Of a stretch of DNA of 64,000 bases, positions 1 through 9,599 are shown piece by piece. Location of the stretch: the NCBI RefSeq assembly GCF_900129465.1, contig NZ_FSRA01000001.1, positions 1,240,001 through 1,304,000 of the forward strand, given 5' to 3'. Below the pieces are notes generated by a model. The model ran no database searches and was not told the DNA's origin. It worked only from the letters and a program-made list of their open reading frames with translations. Both the position numbers and the translations under genes were made by a program. The first letter of the stretch is position 1. Every line of letters begins with the position of its first letter. The DNA comes from Chitinophaga niabensis. Its GTDB lineage: Bacteria > Bacteroidota > Bacteroidia > Chitinophagales > Chitinophagaceae.

Positions 1-1
1 G

Positions 2-640
2 CAACTGGCGATAGGCTATCGCCTGCATTATGATCCCTTCCATCTTGAAATGATGCGGCTCACCCGGGAGAAAGTATTCGGGAAAGTAAAGCTCGTGGAA
101 GCCAGCGATGGTTTCAGGGCCGGTGATCCCAACCAGTGGCGGCTGAAACATGCTTTATCCGGCGGCGGGCCTTTGATGGATGTAGGGATCTATGCCATCC
201 AGGGCGCGCGTTATACAGTAGGTGAAGAACCGATCTATGTAACGGCACAGGAGTTCCCGAAAACAGAGCCGGAGAAGTTTAAGGATGTTGAAGAGTCGCT
301 GGCATGGCAGTTATATTTCCCCGGAGGCGCTATTGCCAATTCCTTTTCTACTTATACCACCGGCGTGAACCGTTTATATGCAGCAGCAGAAGGCGGATGG
401 TATGAAGTAAACAATGCATATGGCTACAGGGGCCAGCAGGGCCGCACCAGCAAAGGGCCTATGGAGATCACGCCTATCAATCAGCAGGCTGCACATATGG
501 ATGGTGTGGCTAAAGCAATCCTGGAGAACCGGCCCAATAATGTACCGGGAGAAGAAGGGCTGCGGGATATGAAAGTAATAGAAGGCATTTATGAAGCGAT
601 CTCCAGCGGTAAAAAAGTAAAATTAGATCTGCTCAAATAG
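2..640 (+). CDS. Gfo/Idh/MocA family oxidoreductase, C-terminal part (5' end outside window)
   Basis: The frame is open from base 2 with no stop before the edge, so the Met at base 50 is internal and the start lies upstream. What remains is the substrate-binding beta-sheet half of a glucose-fructose oxidoreductase-type enzyme, recognised by the GGGPLMDVGIYAIQGAR segment and the FPGGAIANSFSTY strand. The NAD-binding Rossmann half and the EKP lysine motif expected for the family would be in the missing part, so activity cannot be judged here. It probably oxidises or reduces a sugar or sugar derivative with bound NAD(P). Its last 18 bases overlap the end of the convergent metallophosphoesterase gene. 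No signal peptide can be assessed. Confidence 0.85.
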   Translation, partial: QLAIGYRLHYDPFHLEMMRLTREKVFGKVKLVEASDGFRAGDPNQWRLKHALSGGGPLMDVGIYAIQGARYTVGEEPIYVTAQEFPKTEPEKFKDVEESLAWQLYFPGGAIANSFSTYTTGVNRLYAAAEGGWYEVNNAYGYRGQQGRTSKGPMEITPINQQAAHMDGVAKAILENRPNNVPGEEGLRDMKVIEGIYEAISSGKKVKLDLLK

Positions 641-1705
641 ATAATAGAGCGGTGATTCTTCCAGTACTTTCCTGGCGCCGTCCTCCCATTTGATCAGGCG
701 GATGAAACCATCTGTTATTTCAATGCCGGTGATATCCCCGTCGCTGAAACAACAGCAGCCTGTATTGAAGTAGGTGGGCTGCGCCATTGTTTTTATCAGT
801 ACTTTCCCTTCGTATTCTTTTTTGCGTTTTGCCAGGGAATCCTGTAATGAAGTGACCAGGGCTTCATCCTTTTCCTTCATGGCTTTTTCCAGTTGCTTCG
901 TCAGGCGGTCTATATGATCGAGGGAAACAAATACGGGTTTGTGTGTATGCCCTGAAATCAGGAAAGTGTTCTTCGCCTGTAAGGTCCACTCATACATCAC
1001 AATATTGTGCAGGTCTACCAGGTCAAAGGAATCTGATACCGTATCCATGCGTATGTCCAGCAAACGTTGAATAGGCGTCCAGATAGCTGCTACGAACCAT
1101 TTGGAAAAAGCATTGCCGTCACTGCGCTGATCTCCCTGGTGGCCATGGGTGAGGAAGATGTTGAAAGTGCTGTTGTTATAAGGCATCTGGAGGATCAAAC
1201 CTTCATAGATCTTTAGTTTATCGCCGAAGATGGGTTTCAGGAACTGGTTGCGGGGAATGAGGTAATTCCATTCCAGGTCGTGATTCCCAAAGATGCGGTA
1301 ATAGCGGTCTTTCTGAAGGAATTTGGCCTCTTCCAGTAAGGTTAAACGGTTCTTTTCGATCACTTTGGCGGGCGTGCTTTCCCATAATTCCTCACAATCT
1401 CCCAGGTTGATGAGCGTATATCCCTCATTGTAGTAGTGCGTGAGGGCTTTCATGTAGTTTTCTTCCGCTATCATAAAATCATCTGCAGCATCTTTTGCAC
1501 CTTTATGCTGATCTGAAAGGATAATATAACGGGCGCTCTCCGGATGGCAGGAGAGGAGCAGCCCCTTATCCTGTTTGCCTTTCAGGATATCCTGCTGAAG
1601 TTGCGTGAGATTGCTGAAAACAGCTTTGCTTTCAGGCCGGGATGATAATTTGTTGGCAAGCCAGATAACAGGTTTCCGGAATATTATTTGCAGTAGTTTC
1701 TTCAA
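623..1705 (-). CDS. Metallophosphoesterase (calcineurin-like)
   Basis: All five metal-site blocks of the calcineurin-like phosphoesterase fold are present in order: SDQHKG (D65, H67), LGDCEELW (D103), GNHD (140-143), THGHQGD (H187, H189) and SGHTH (252-255). It is a hydrolase of a phosphomonoester or diester with a dinuclear metal centre; the substrate cannot be told. The start is a TTG at 1705: an in-frame stop lies directly upstream, and the first internal Met is residue 78, already past the first metal motif, so a non-ATG start is required. An insertion of charged residues around 265-300 (a likely coiled helix) separates the GHTH block from the C-terminal strand. The gene is divergent from the amidase lipoprotein gene, with overlapping promoter elements between them. 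Confidence 0.88.
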   Translation of the reverse strand: MKKLLQIIFRKPVIWLANKLSSRPESKAVFSNLTQLQQDILKGKQDKGLLLSCHPESARYIILSDQHKGAKDAADDFMIAEENYMKALTHYYNEGYTLINLGDCEELWESTPAKVIEKNRLTLLEEAKFLQKDRYYRIFGNHDLEWNYLIPRNQFLKPIFGDKLKIYEGLILQMPYNNSTFNIFLTHGHQGDQRSDGNAFSKWFVAAIWTPIQRLLDIRMDTVSDSFDLVDLHNIVMYEWTLQAKNTFLISGHTHKPVFVSLDHIDRLTKQLEKAMKEKDEALVTSLQDSLAKRKKEYEGKVLIKTMAQPTYFNTGCCCFSDGDITGIEITDGFIRLIKWEDGARKVLEESPLYYLFEQI

Positions 1706-1710
1706 TTAGA

Positions 1711-1718
1711 TAAAGATA
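1711..1718 (-). promoter_or_regulatory. Candidate -7 element for the metallophosphoesterase gene
   Basis: The minus strand reads TATCTTTA, one base from the Bacteroidota -7 consensus TAnnTTTG, five bases upstream of the TTG start. Transcription would begin almost at the start codon. It lies only nine bases from the plus-strand element at 1728-1735, so the two promoters would compete for polymerase. No good TTG -33 box is visible. Confidence 0.4.
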
Positions 1719-1727
1719 GGGATTTCT

Positions 1728-1735
1728 TATATTTG
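1728..1735 (+). promoter_or_regulatory. Candidate -7 element for the amidase gene
   Basis: TATATTTG matches the Bacteroidota -7 consensus TAnnTTTG exactly and ends six bases before the ATG at 1742. With the usual spacing the transcript would begin at or next to the start codon, giving a leaderless or nearly leaderless message. No convincing -33 TTG is seen, so this is a motif-based call. Confidence 0.5.
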
Positions 1736-1741
1736 AGAACA

Positions 1742-2566
1742 ATGGGAAAACAGAACAACTGGCTGATCATGACCATGATCGTTTCGATCTGTGGTTGTGC
1801 GCCGCAACCATACAAGGTTACCAACAAAGTTTACCGCAAACAGGCCAAAGCACTGTCCGGCGTGATCCGGCAGGAACCGGGTAATATTCCGGTGAACGCA
1901 GCACCTGTAACAGACTGGTGGGCTGGCACCACTAACTTCAACCTGCGGAAGCCTAATTTTGTGATCATTCATCATACGGCACAGAATTCCTGTGAGCAAA
2001 CCCTGCGCACTTTTACGCTGGAACGTACACAGGTAAGCGCGCATTATGTGATCTGCCGGAACGGTACCATTCATCATATGCTGAATGATTACCTGCGTGC
2101 CTGGCATGGCGGTGTATCCAAATGGGGCAGTGTAACAGACATCAATTCGTCTTCTATTGGTATTGAGCTGGACAATAACGGCAGCGAACCTTTTGACTCC
2201 ATGCAGATCCGCAGCCTGATCGTATTACTGGATACCCTCAAACACCGCTATAATATCCCGGCAGATAATTTCATCGGCCATGGAGATATTGCGCCTAAAC
2301 GGAAGGTAGACCCGAGTGTACTTTTCCCCTGGGAGCAACTGGCCAAAAAAGGTTTTGGGATCTGGTACGGGGATACCACCAATATACAGGTGCCGGAGCC
2401 TTTCTGCGTGCCTATGGCATTGCGGCTGGTGGGGTATGATGTGAAGGATACAACAGAGGCGGTGCAGGCCTTTAAACGGCATTTTATCCCTGCGGATTCC
2501 CTCAGTACCAAAGGTGCGCTGGATGAAGCGGGGCGAAAGATCCTATATAGCATTATTAACCGGTAA
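1742..2566 (+). CDS. N-acetylmuramoyl-L-alanine amidase (Amidase_2), lipoprotein
   Basis: This is a zinc amidase of the AmpD/PGRP fold, which cuts the bond between N-acetylmuramic acid and L-alanine in peptidoglycan. Visible ligand positions are FVIIHHTAQ (H77/H78), FIGHGDIAP (H180) and D190 in KRKVDPS. The N-terminus has a hydrophobic segment ending in ICG-C (Cys19), so the protein is probably lipid-anchored in the periplasm. A TTG at 1733 would add three residues; the ATG at 1742 is preferred because it follows the TATATTTG element and gives a clean lipoprotein signal. Its likely role is wall turnover or recycling. A strong hairpin terminator begins in its stop codon. Confidence 0.88.
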   Translation: MGKQNNWLIMTMIVSICGCAPQPYKVTNKVYRKQAKALSGVIRQEPGNIPVNAAPVTDWWAGTTNFNLRKPNFVIIHHTAQNSCEQTLRTFTLERTQVSAHYVICRNGTIHHMLNDYLRAWHGGVSKWGSVTDINSSSIGIELDNNGSEPFDSMQIRSLIVLLDTLKHRYNIPADNFIGHGDIAPKRKVDPSVLFPWEQLAKKGFGIWYGDTTNIQVPEPFCVPMALRLVGYDVKDTTEAVQAFKRHFIPADSLSTKGALDEAGRKILYSIINR

Positions 2567-2588
2567 AAAAGCCCTTCGGGGCTTTTTT
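2565..2588 (+). terminator. Rho-independent terminator after the amidase gene
   Basis: A 10-base stem (AAAAAAGCCC pairing with GGGCTTTTTT) closes on a TTCG tetraloop and ends in the T run. It starts inside the TAA stop codon. The A-rich left arm would also allow termination on the other strand. Confidence 0.9.
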
Positions 2589-2618
2589 ACTTATATTGCA
2601 ACAGCAATTTTGATAAAA

Positions 2619-3389
2619 ATGTCGATGATCAACATAGCAGAACGCCACAAATTTATCCTTAGCAAACTTTATGAGAAAGGTTACGTGAACGTAGTAGAGC
2701 TGTGTAAAGAATTAGATGTTTCCGGGGTAACTATCCGTAAAGACCTGAAACTGCTGGAAGATAAATCTCTCTTATACCGCTCTCATGGCGGTGCTACCGT
2801 ACAGAATCCCTATACGAACGATAAACCCGTGAATGAAAAGGAGAAGATCCGGCGGGAAGAAAAGAACAATATCGGCAAAGCCGCCGCGTCCCTTATCGTT
2901 CCGGGAGATGCTATCATCATTGCTTCAGGTACCACTGTACTGGCATTGGCCAAACATATACAGCCCCGGGGCCCGCTCATGATCATTACCTCAGCTTTGC
3001 ATGTAGCCCTTGAACTGAACCGTTTCCACGATATTGAAATACTCCAGCTGGGTGGTGTGATCCGCAACAATTCCTCTTCTGTGGCAGGGTCCTATGCAGA
3101 AAAGATCCTTAGCGATTTTTCCTGCAGTAAACTGTTCCTGGGAGTAGATGGGATTGATGTGGAGTTCGGCCTTACCACCACCAATATCGGCGAAGCGCAT
3201 CTTAACCAGCAAATGATGGCTGCTGCACAGAAAACCATCGTACTCGCCGATTCTTCCAAGTTCGGAAAACGCGGCTTCGGCAGGATCTGCCGTTTGGAAG
3301 ATGTGGATCAGATCATTACCGATAAAGGGATCTCAGAGCACATGGTGAAGGTGCTGGAAGATATGGGTATTGAAGTGGTGATCGTGTAA
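2619..3389 (+). CDS. DeoR/GlpR family transcriptional regulator
   Basis: A 256-residue DeoR-type repressor. The N-terminal helix-turn-helix (about 5-58) includes the family signature VSGVTIRKDLKLLEDKSLL, followed by the SHGGA turn and a DeoR sensor domain with GTTVLALAKHI, LGGVIRNNSSSVAG and LADSSKFGKRGF, the parts that bind a phosphorylated sugar. Regulators of this family normally repress sugar catabolic genes until a sugar phosphate binds. The frame stays open upstream to 2514, but that stretch crosses the amidase 3' end and its terminator, so the start is the ATG at 2619 (a second ATG is at 2625). It abuts the convergent sialidase-like gene with no spacing. Its targets are not evident; the sialidase-like gene is one candidate. 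Confidence 0.87.
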   Translation: MSMINIAERHKFILSKLYEKGYVNVVELCKELDVSGVTIRKDLKLLEDKSLLYRSHGGATVQNPYTNDKPVNEKEKIRREEKNNIGKAAASLIVPGDAIIIASGTTVLALAKHIQPRGPLMIITSALHVALELNRFHDIEILQLGGVIRNNSSSVAGSYAEKILSDFSCSKLFLGVDGIDVEFGLTTTNIGEAHLNQQMMAAAQKTIVLADSSKFGKRGFGRICRLEDVDQIITDKGISEHMVKVLEDMGIEVVIV

Positions 3390-4448
3390 CTATTCCATTA
3401 ATCCATCCGCTCCCTTCTTACGCACCTGCAATACCACATGCCGGATATTCTTCCTGTCCGCCGTATAAGTGATATGCACCAGTTCATCATCCGTTTGAAT
3501 AACGGCAGGGTAGCTGAATTCACCCTTATCCCCGTTCTCAAGGGAGAAGATGTTCTTCCATGTTATACCATCTTCAGAAGCAGCCACATACAACCGGCTT
3601 CTGCCTTCCCACCATTCCTGCCCTTTGAACAGGGGATTATACACCAGTACCTTGATGCCGTTCTTCAGTGTCAACGCATCTGTACCTGCATTGGGATTGG
3701 GTAACGTGGTGAGCTTTAAAGGCCCCCAGGTGGCGCCATTATCTTTAGACCAGCATTCCACCAGGAAGTTGTGGCGGCTTCTGCTGATCAGTTGCAGGGA
3801 ATCATGCGGATACTGCAATATGCTGGGTTGTATCACGCTGAAGGTGTCGTTGCTGATGGGGATGCGGCTCCAGTGCTGCCCGTTCTTATCTGATTTTTCC
3901 AGGTGTATATGCCATTCCTTTTCGTTGAGGCTTTCAGTGCTGGAAGGGTAGAGGATATCGCCGTTCTGTAACTGAAGGGGTTTGTTCTTGATCGGGCCAA
4001 GCATACCGTCCGGTAATTTCTCCGGTTTGGACCATGACTTGCCGTTATTAGCAGAAGTCATCATCATGCCCCACCATTCCCGCGGGTTCCTGCCTACTTT
4101 ATAAAAGAGGAACAGTTTGCCTGCTTTGGTTTTAAAGAGTACCGGGTTCCAGCAGGGATAACGCAGGGTATCGTTGATGATGCCATTAGCGATCTCTTTC
4201 GGCGTACCCCATTTCCCCTCTTCATTCACGGCTATCCAAATGCCCACGTCGCTACTGCCTTCATGTTTCCCTGCAAACCAGGCTGCCATCAGGCGGTTGC
4301 TGCTGATAGCGGTAATAGTAGATGCATGGCAGGCTTCAAAGGGTGGATCAGTTACGATCATTACCCTTTTATCCAGTAATGCACCAATAGATTGAGCACC
4401 CGCAGATAAAGAAAGGAATAAGAAAAAGGCAGTAAGGCCGCGTGTCAT
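3390..4448 (-). CDS. Secreted sialidase-like / BNR-repeat six-bladed propeller protein
   Basis: The product has a signal peptide (MTRGLTAFFLFLSLSAGAQ) and a six-bladed sialidase-like fold of the BNR_2 type (the family often annotated exo-alpha-sialidase). Visible marks are CHASTITAISSNRLMAAWFAG, several SxDxGxxW-like Asp boxes (SANNGKSW, SKDNGATW, SEDGITW) and QPSILQYPHDSLQLISRS. Members include sialidases but also rhamnosidase- or other exoglycosidase-like proteins, so the substrate is open. The ATG at 4448 is preferred to the GTG one codon upstream. The stop touches the DeoR stop, and 23 bases separate it from the SRPBCC gene upstream, so it is probably last in a three-gene minus-strand unit. 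Confidence 0.8.
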   Translation of the reverse strand: MTRGLTAFFLFLSLSAGAQSIGALLDKRVMIVTDPPFEACHASTITAISSNRLMAAWFAGKHEGSSDVGIWIAVNEEGKWGTPKEIANGIINDTLRYPCWNPVLFKTKAGKLFLFYKVGRNPREWWGMMMTSANNGKSWSKPEKLPDGMLGPIKNKPLQLQNGDILYPSSTESLNEKEWHIHLEKSDKNGQHWSRIPISNDTFSVIQPSILQYPHDSLQLISRSRHNFLVECWSKDNGATWGPLKLTTLPNPNAGTDALTLKNGIKVLVYNPLFKGQEWWEGRSRLYVAASEDGITWKNIFSLENGDKGEFSYPAVIQTDDELVHITYTADRKNIRHVVLQVRKKGADGLME

Positions 4449-4471
4449 CACTGTTCCGGATTATTGAACCC

Positions 4472-4933
4472 CTAATATAAGCATCGGGGAATAATTTCTG
4501 TTCTGTATTTAAACAGTTTATCCAGTTTGCGGCGTACAAAAAGACTGTTGGCAAGGTCTCCCAGCCAACCCAGGGGAATGCGGTAGTGGACAATGTCCGT
4601 CATTTCCACACCGCCGGGTATCTCTTTAAAATGATGCTGATGATGCCAGAGGCTATATGGCCCGAAGCGTTGTTCATCTACAAAAAAACGGTTCTCTTCC
4701 ACATGTGTGATCTCCGTCATCCAATACACCTTGATGCCGAGCATGGGTTTAAGGGAATATTCAATGATCTGGCCGGGATAGATCCGATCACCATGGGCCT
4801 CACTTTTAACGGTGAAGCCCATGTTCTTCGGAGTAATATGTTGTAAGTTGTTAGGATCGCTGAAGAATTTCCAGGCCTGTTCCAAAGTAACAGGCATCAC
4901 CTGTACTGACTTGATGCGGTAAGTGCGGGACAT
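4472..4933 (-). CDS. SRPBCC family (polyketide cyclase/START-like) protein
   Basis: A 153-residue single-domain protein of the SRPBCC helix-grip fold, close to the COG4276 type. It has the N-terminal strand, the FFSDPNNLQHITP helix, the WMTEITHVEENRFFVDEQRFGPYSLWHHQHHF strand pair and a C-terminal amphipathic helix (DLANSLFVRRKLDKLFKYR). Such proteins bind a hydrophobic ligand, but the ligand is unknown. There is no signal peptide, so it is cytoplasmic. It lies 20 bases after the secreted protein gene and 23 before the sialidase-like gene, on the same strand. Confidence 0.85.
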   Translation of the reverse strand: MSRTYRIKSVQVMPVTLEQAWKFFSDPNNLQHITPKNMGFTVKSEAHGDRIYPGQIIEYSLKPMLGIKVYWMTEITHVEENRFFVDEQRFGPYSLWHHQHHFKEIPGGVEMTDIVHYRIPLGWLGDLANSLFVRRKLDKLFKYRTEIIPRCLY

Positions 4934-4953
4934 ACCGTAAATCTACCACAATC

Positions 4954-5481
4954 CTAACAAACCGCCGCGTTGTTCCATCTGAAAATAATGGCCATTAACC
5001 AACCACCGCGTGCCTCTGGTGCAATGGAACGATACCCGGTGGTTTTGTCCGTTAAACGTATGGAAGCCATCAGCTGACCTTTGGGCAGTTCTTTAGCGGT
5101 ATACACAAATTGCAGGTCGTCCTGTTTCAGCTGCAGCAGCTCTTTTACCGGGATGATCATACCGGAGTGTTTGCCGCTTACATCTTCAAATTTCCATTCT
5201 TTGATAATATTCCCTTTGGCATCTTTCACCGCAATCTTACGGCCGTTGCCTATCTGGCCGCAATGGCTGTAATGGAACACCAGTTTGTCGTTGATGTTGG
5301 ACTTGTCCAGCTGCAGCTGTTTCAGGTCAAAGGCATCATTTACATGTTTTTCAAGGATCAGCTTATTATTAAGGTATACCTTGAAATAATCTCCGCCAGC
5401 TTTTGCCTGGATGGAGAATATGCTGAGGCAGATAATAGCCAGGGCTGCTGCCTTTCCGGGGATGTTGGTGAGTGTTTTCAT
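4954..5481 (-). CDS. Secreted protein of unknown function
   Basis: I do not recognise a named domain. The protein is 175 residues with a signal peptide cleaved near SIQAKA-GG, then a beta-rich domain (GGDYFKVYLNNKLILEKHV, LVFHYSHCGQIGNGRKI, GNIIKEWKFED) that looks like a small sandwich, and a hydrophobic C-terminus ending in Cys. Alternating strands and the YSHCGQ motif are the features to search with. It heads a three-gene minus-strand unit with the SRPBCC and sialidase-like genes, so it may share their condition of expression. Periplasmic or exported location is inferred from the signal peptide. Confidence 0.75.
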   Translation of the reverse strand: MKTLTNIPGKAAALAIICLSIFSIQAKAGGDYFKVYLNNKLILEKHVNDAFDLKQLQLDKSNINDKLVFHYSHCGQIGNGRKIAVKDAKGNIIKEWKFEDVSGKHSGMIIPVKELLQLKQDDLQFVYTAKELPKGQLMASIRLTDKTTGYRSIAPEARGGWLMAIIFRWNNAAVC

Positions 5482-5580
5482 GATGTGTACGTTTTATACC
5501 ACAAAACAAGGCAAATGCAGTGGGAGTAAGCAAAAGCTTTGATGATATGCACCTTTTTCTTGACATGCTGCATTTTTTAT

Positions 5581-6938
<1,358 letters not shown>

Positions 6939-6960
6939 ATTCACTAGGTACATGAATAAA

Positions 6961-7000
6961 AAGAGGTGTTGCAGGTCTTGCAACACCTCTTCGTTTTTTT
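6961..7000 (+). terminator. Bidirectional terminator between metY and the nitrilase gene
   Basis: A perfect 13-base stem (6961-6973 with 6979-6991) and 5-base loop is followed by a T run from 6994. A/T flanks on both sides let it serve both convergent genes; the nitrilase-family stop codon lies just inside the T run. Confidence 0.92.
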
Positions 7001-7949
7001 ATTTTTCTTTCATCCACACCACTTTCTGTTCCGGCGTATTTTCCTGCCCTATGATATCCTTGTAGAGGGCCGGGTTCCTGGCTTTCTTATACCGGTATCC
7101 TCCGGCCTGCTGCAATTTTTCAGGTGTGATGGTGGCTATCACATAATCATTATCCAGCTTGCGGCATTCTGCAATGATATCTCCGAAAGGATCGAGGATC
7201 ATGGAGCAGCCGTTCTTCAGCTGGTCATCGTCCATACCGATCGGGTTGGAGAATACTGCATAGATGGCATTGTCGTAAGCACGGGCGGGCAGCCATTTCA
7301 TCAGCCATGCACGGCCCTTTAAACCATCAAATTCCTGGCGCAGTGAAGTTGGATCGTTATACCGGTTTGCCCATAATGCAGGGTCTACAAAACCGGCGCC
7401 GGGCCTGGTGGAAGGTGTACACATGGTTACGTGCGGCATAAAGATGATGTCTGCACCCAGCAGGGTGGTAGCCCTTACATTTTCGATGATGTTATTGTCG
7501 TAACAGATCAGTATACCACATTTCCAGCCGAGGAGGTCAAACACCACGTACTCATTTCCGGGTGTGAGATGCGGATTGATGAAAGGATGCAGCTTGCGGT
7601 ATTTGGCTACCAGGCCGTTCCTGTCCACACATACATATGCTTTGAATAAATTATCGTTGGCATCTTTTTCAAACAGTCCGGCCAGGATCACAATATTCAG
7701 CTCTTCCGCGATCGCTGTGAGCGTTTTTACACTAGGGCCATCCGGTATGAACTCTGCTGTATCCAGCATTTGCGAAACATCCAGGTGGCGGGCGAAAGTA
7801 TAACCGGTGACGGAACATTCATGAAAAGCGATCACATCTGCGCCATCTGCCGCCGCCTTTTGAGCCAGTTCCCGTATCACGGAAAGATTGTATTTCTTAT
7901 CGCCACTGCGGTTTTCAAACTGCGCCGTAGCTATCTTGAGCGTTTTCAT
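6999..7949 (-). CDS. Carbon-nitrogen hydrolase (nitrilase superfamily amidase)
   Basis: A cytoplasmic carbon-nitrogen hydrolase with the catalytic triad visible as E44 (AFHECSVTGY), K119 (KYRKLHPF) and C149 (GILICYDNN). Enzymes of this fold cleave amides or carbamoyl groups through a cysteine thioester. Length, 316 residues, is normal. An insertion after the catalytic Cys (about 175-215, with DPALWANRYNDP and GRAWLMKWLPARAYDN) sets it apart from omega-amidase and resembles the branch annotated only as nitrilase family protein. The substrate cannot be assigned. Convergent with metY across a shared terminator, and with no operon partner. Confidence 0.86.
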   Translation of the reverse strand: MKTLKIATAQFENRSGDKKYNLSVIRELAQKAAADGADVIAFHECSVTGYTFARHLDVSQMLDTAEFIPDGPSVKTLTAIAEELNIVILAGLFEKDANDNLFKAYVCVDRNGLVAKYRKLHPFINPHLTPGNEYVVFDLLGWKCGILICYDNNIIENVRATTLLGADIIFMPHVTMCTPSTRPGAGFVDPALWANRYNDPTSLRQEFDGLKGRAWLMKWLPARAYDNAIYAVFSNPIGMDDDQLKNGCSMILDPFGDIIAECRKLDNDYVIATITPEKLQQAGGYRYKKARNPALYKDIIGQENTPEQKVVWMKEK

Positions 7950-8043
7950 CCGGCTAAGCTAAGCATTGTTGACCAGTCATCCATAAACAGCTGTGAGAAA
8001 TAACTTTCTTCACTTATCTTGACCTCATTAATTTTAAAATTGT

Positions 8044-9558
8044 ATGATAAAGTACGCTACTCTTACTTCCGCGATGATGGTGATCGCGATGTTATCCCAT
8101 GCACAGGATGCAGCCACTGTTGTGATCAGTCCTGACCAGCCTTTGTCCGCCAAAAACACCGACCTGCGCAAACAGGTATATGAATGGAGCAAAGCACAAC
8201 TGAACAGCGATGATTACAAAACAGTGAAAGCGCATCCTTCTGCTGCGGTGTTCCCCGGTAAAATAAAGGAAGGGGCAACACCTGTAACCAAAACGGTGCA
8301 TATCACGCATAATAAGATCAGCGATACGCTGGTGCCTGTGGTGTCCCGTGTAAACTATGCGCAACCCTGGAATGACAACCTTTACAGTACCGGCTTGTAT
8401 GCAGCCCCGGGCGCATACATTGAAGTAACGGTGCCGAAGGAATTACTGGATAAAGGCATCGGCATCCAGGTAGGTGCGCATTCAGATAACCTGAACCAAT
8501 GGGTAGCAGGTAAAGAGGACTGGCGGCGTATGCCCCTTATTGTCAGAAAGCAGGAATTAAAAGCCGCTACTACAAAGATCGCCTCTCCCTTTGGCGGTCT
8601 CATTTATGTGACCACATCTCCCAGGAAAGATTCCTGGGCCGGCGATGTAAAGATCGGCCATGCCATTGAAGCACCTTTGTATCGTGCAGGTATTACCACA
8701 CCGGAAGAATGGAAAGCACAGTTGCAGAACAATAAGGCACCCTGGGGAGAACTGGCTACGGAAAAGGTGGTGCTCACCATTCCTGATTCTGTGCTGCAGC
8801 AGGTAACAGACCCTGCCTACGTGATGAAGATCTGGGACCTGATCATTGGCGGAGAAGCAGAACTGGCACAGATTCCGCAACCCTATTACCGTCCGCAGCG
8901 CATGGTGATAGATGAACATATCGGCGGCGGTTTCATGCACAGCGGTTATCCTGTAATGATCCATCATTCACCCTCCCGCCGGATGTTGTCTGCCGATGTG
9001 ATCGCTGACCCGCTCAAACTGATGGTAGGTAGTAAAGGCGGCGCCAACTGGGGCTTCTTTCACGAAATAGGGCATAATATGCAGAACCTGGACTGGGTAT
9101 TCGGCGGAACTACGGAAGTAAGCTGTAATTTCTTTTCCCTGTATATGTTCGACCGTTTATTAGGAGGAAGGGATGATGCACATACCGGTATCTCCAATAA
9201 AGAAACGCAGGATATGATGAAGAAATATTTCGGTGAAGGGGCTGATTATGAAACATGGAAGAAGAACCCTTTCCTGGGACTGATCATGTTCCGCCAGCTG
9301 CAGGAAGCATTTGGATGGGAAACGTTTAAAAAGTTCTTCCGGGAATGCCACACGCTGGCGGCTATAGATAAGGCCGGCACTTATGCTAAAACAGATGTGC
9401 AGAAGCGGGATCTCTGGGCGGGCTTATTTTCCCGTGCAGCAGGCCGCAATGTGGCACCCTTCTTTGAGAAGTGGGGCATTCCCATCAGCGATGCGGTGAA
9501 GAAAGACCTGAGCAGTCTGCCGGAATGGATGCCTTATAATTTCCCGCCACAGCAATAG
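8044..9558 (+). CDS. Secreted M60-like (enhancin-family) zinc metallopeptidase
   Basis: The product has a signal peptide (cleavage near LSHA-QD) and a gluzincin site, HEIGH at 340-344 in GGANWGFFHEIGHNMQ, with a downstream glutamate E358 (GGTTEVSCNFF) as third ligand. An N-terminal beta domain (about 95-200, GLYAAPGAYIEVTVP) precedes the catalytic half, the M60-like layout in which the beta domain packs on the protease. M60-like enzymes of gut and environmental bacteria often cleave O-glycosylated proteins such as mucins; whether this one does is not visible. There is no T9SS tail or lipobox, so it is predicted to be periplasmic or released otherwise. It is 14 bases short of a promoter-like TATTTTGG for the next gene. 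Confidence 0.85.
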   Translation: MIKYATLTSAMMVIAMLSHAQDAATVVISPDQPLSAKNTDLRKQVYEWSKAQLNSDDYKTVKAHPSAAVFPGKIKEGATPVTKTVHITHNKISDTLVPVVSRVNYAQPWNDNLYSTGLYAAPGAYIEVTVPKELLDKGIGIQVGAHSDNLNQWVAGKEDWRRMPLIVRKQELKAATTKIASPFGGLIYVTTSPRKDSWAGDVKIGHAIEAPLYRAGITTPEEWKAQLQNNKAPWGELATEKVVLTIPDSVLQQVTDPAYVMKIWDLIIGGEAELAQIPQPYYRPQRMVIDEHIGGGFMHSGYPVMIHHSPSRRMLSADVIADPLKLMVGSKGGANWGFFHEIGHNMQNLDWVFGGTTEVSCNFFSLYMFDRLLGGRDDAHTGISNKETQDMMKKYFGEGADYETWKKNPFLGLIMFRQLQEAFGWETFKKFFRECHTLAAIDKAGTYAKTDVQKRDLWAGLFSRAAGRNVAPFFEKWGIPISDAVKKDLSSLPEWMPYNFPPQQ

Positions 9559-9599
9559 GAATTATTTGTATTTTGGTGCTATTCCACAAAAATGAAAAC

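Noticed and set aside
2514..2618. N-terminal extension of the DeoR regulator
   Set aside because: The extra 35 residues come from the amidase 3' end and its terminator in another frame; the family begins near MSMINIAERHK.
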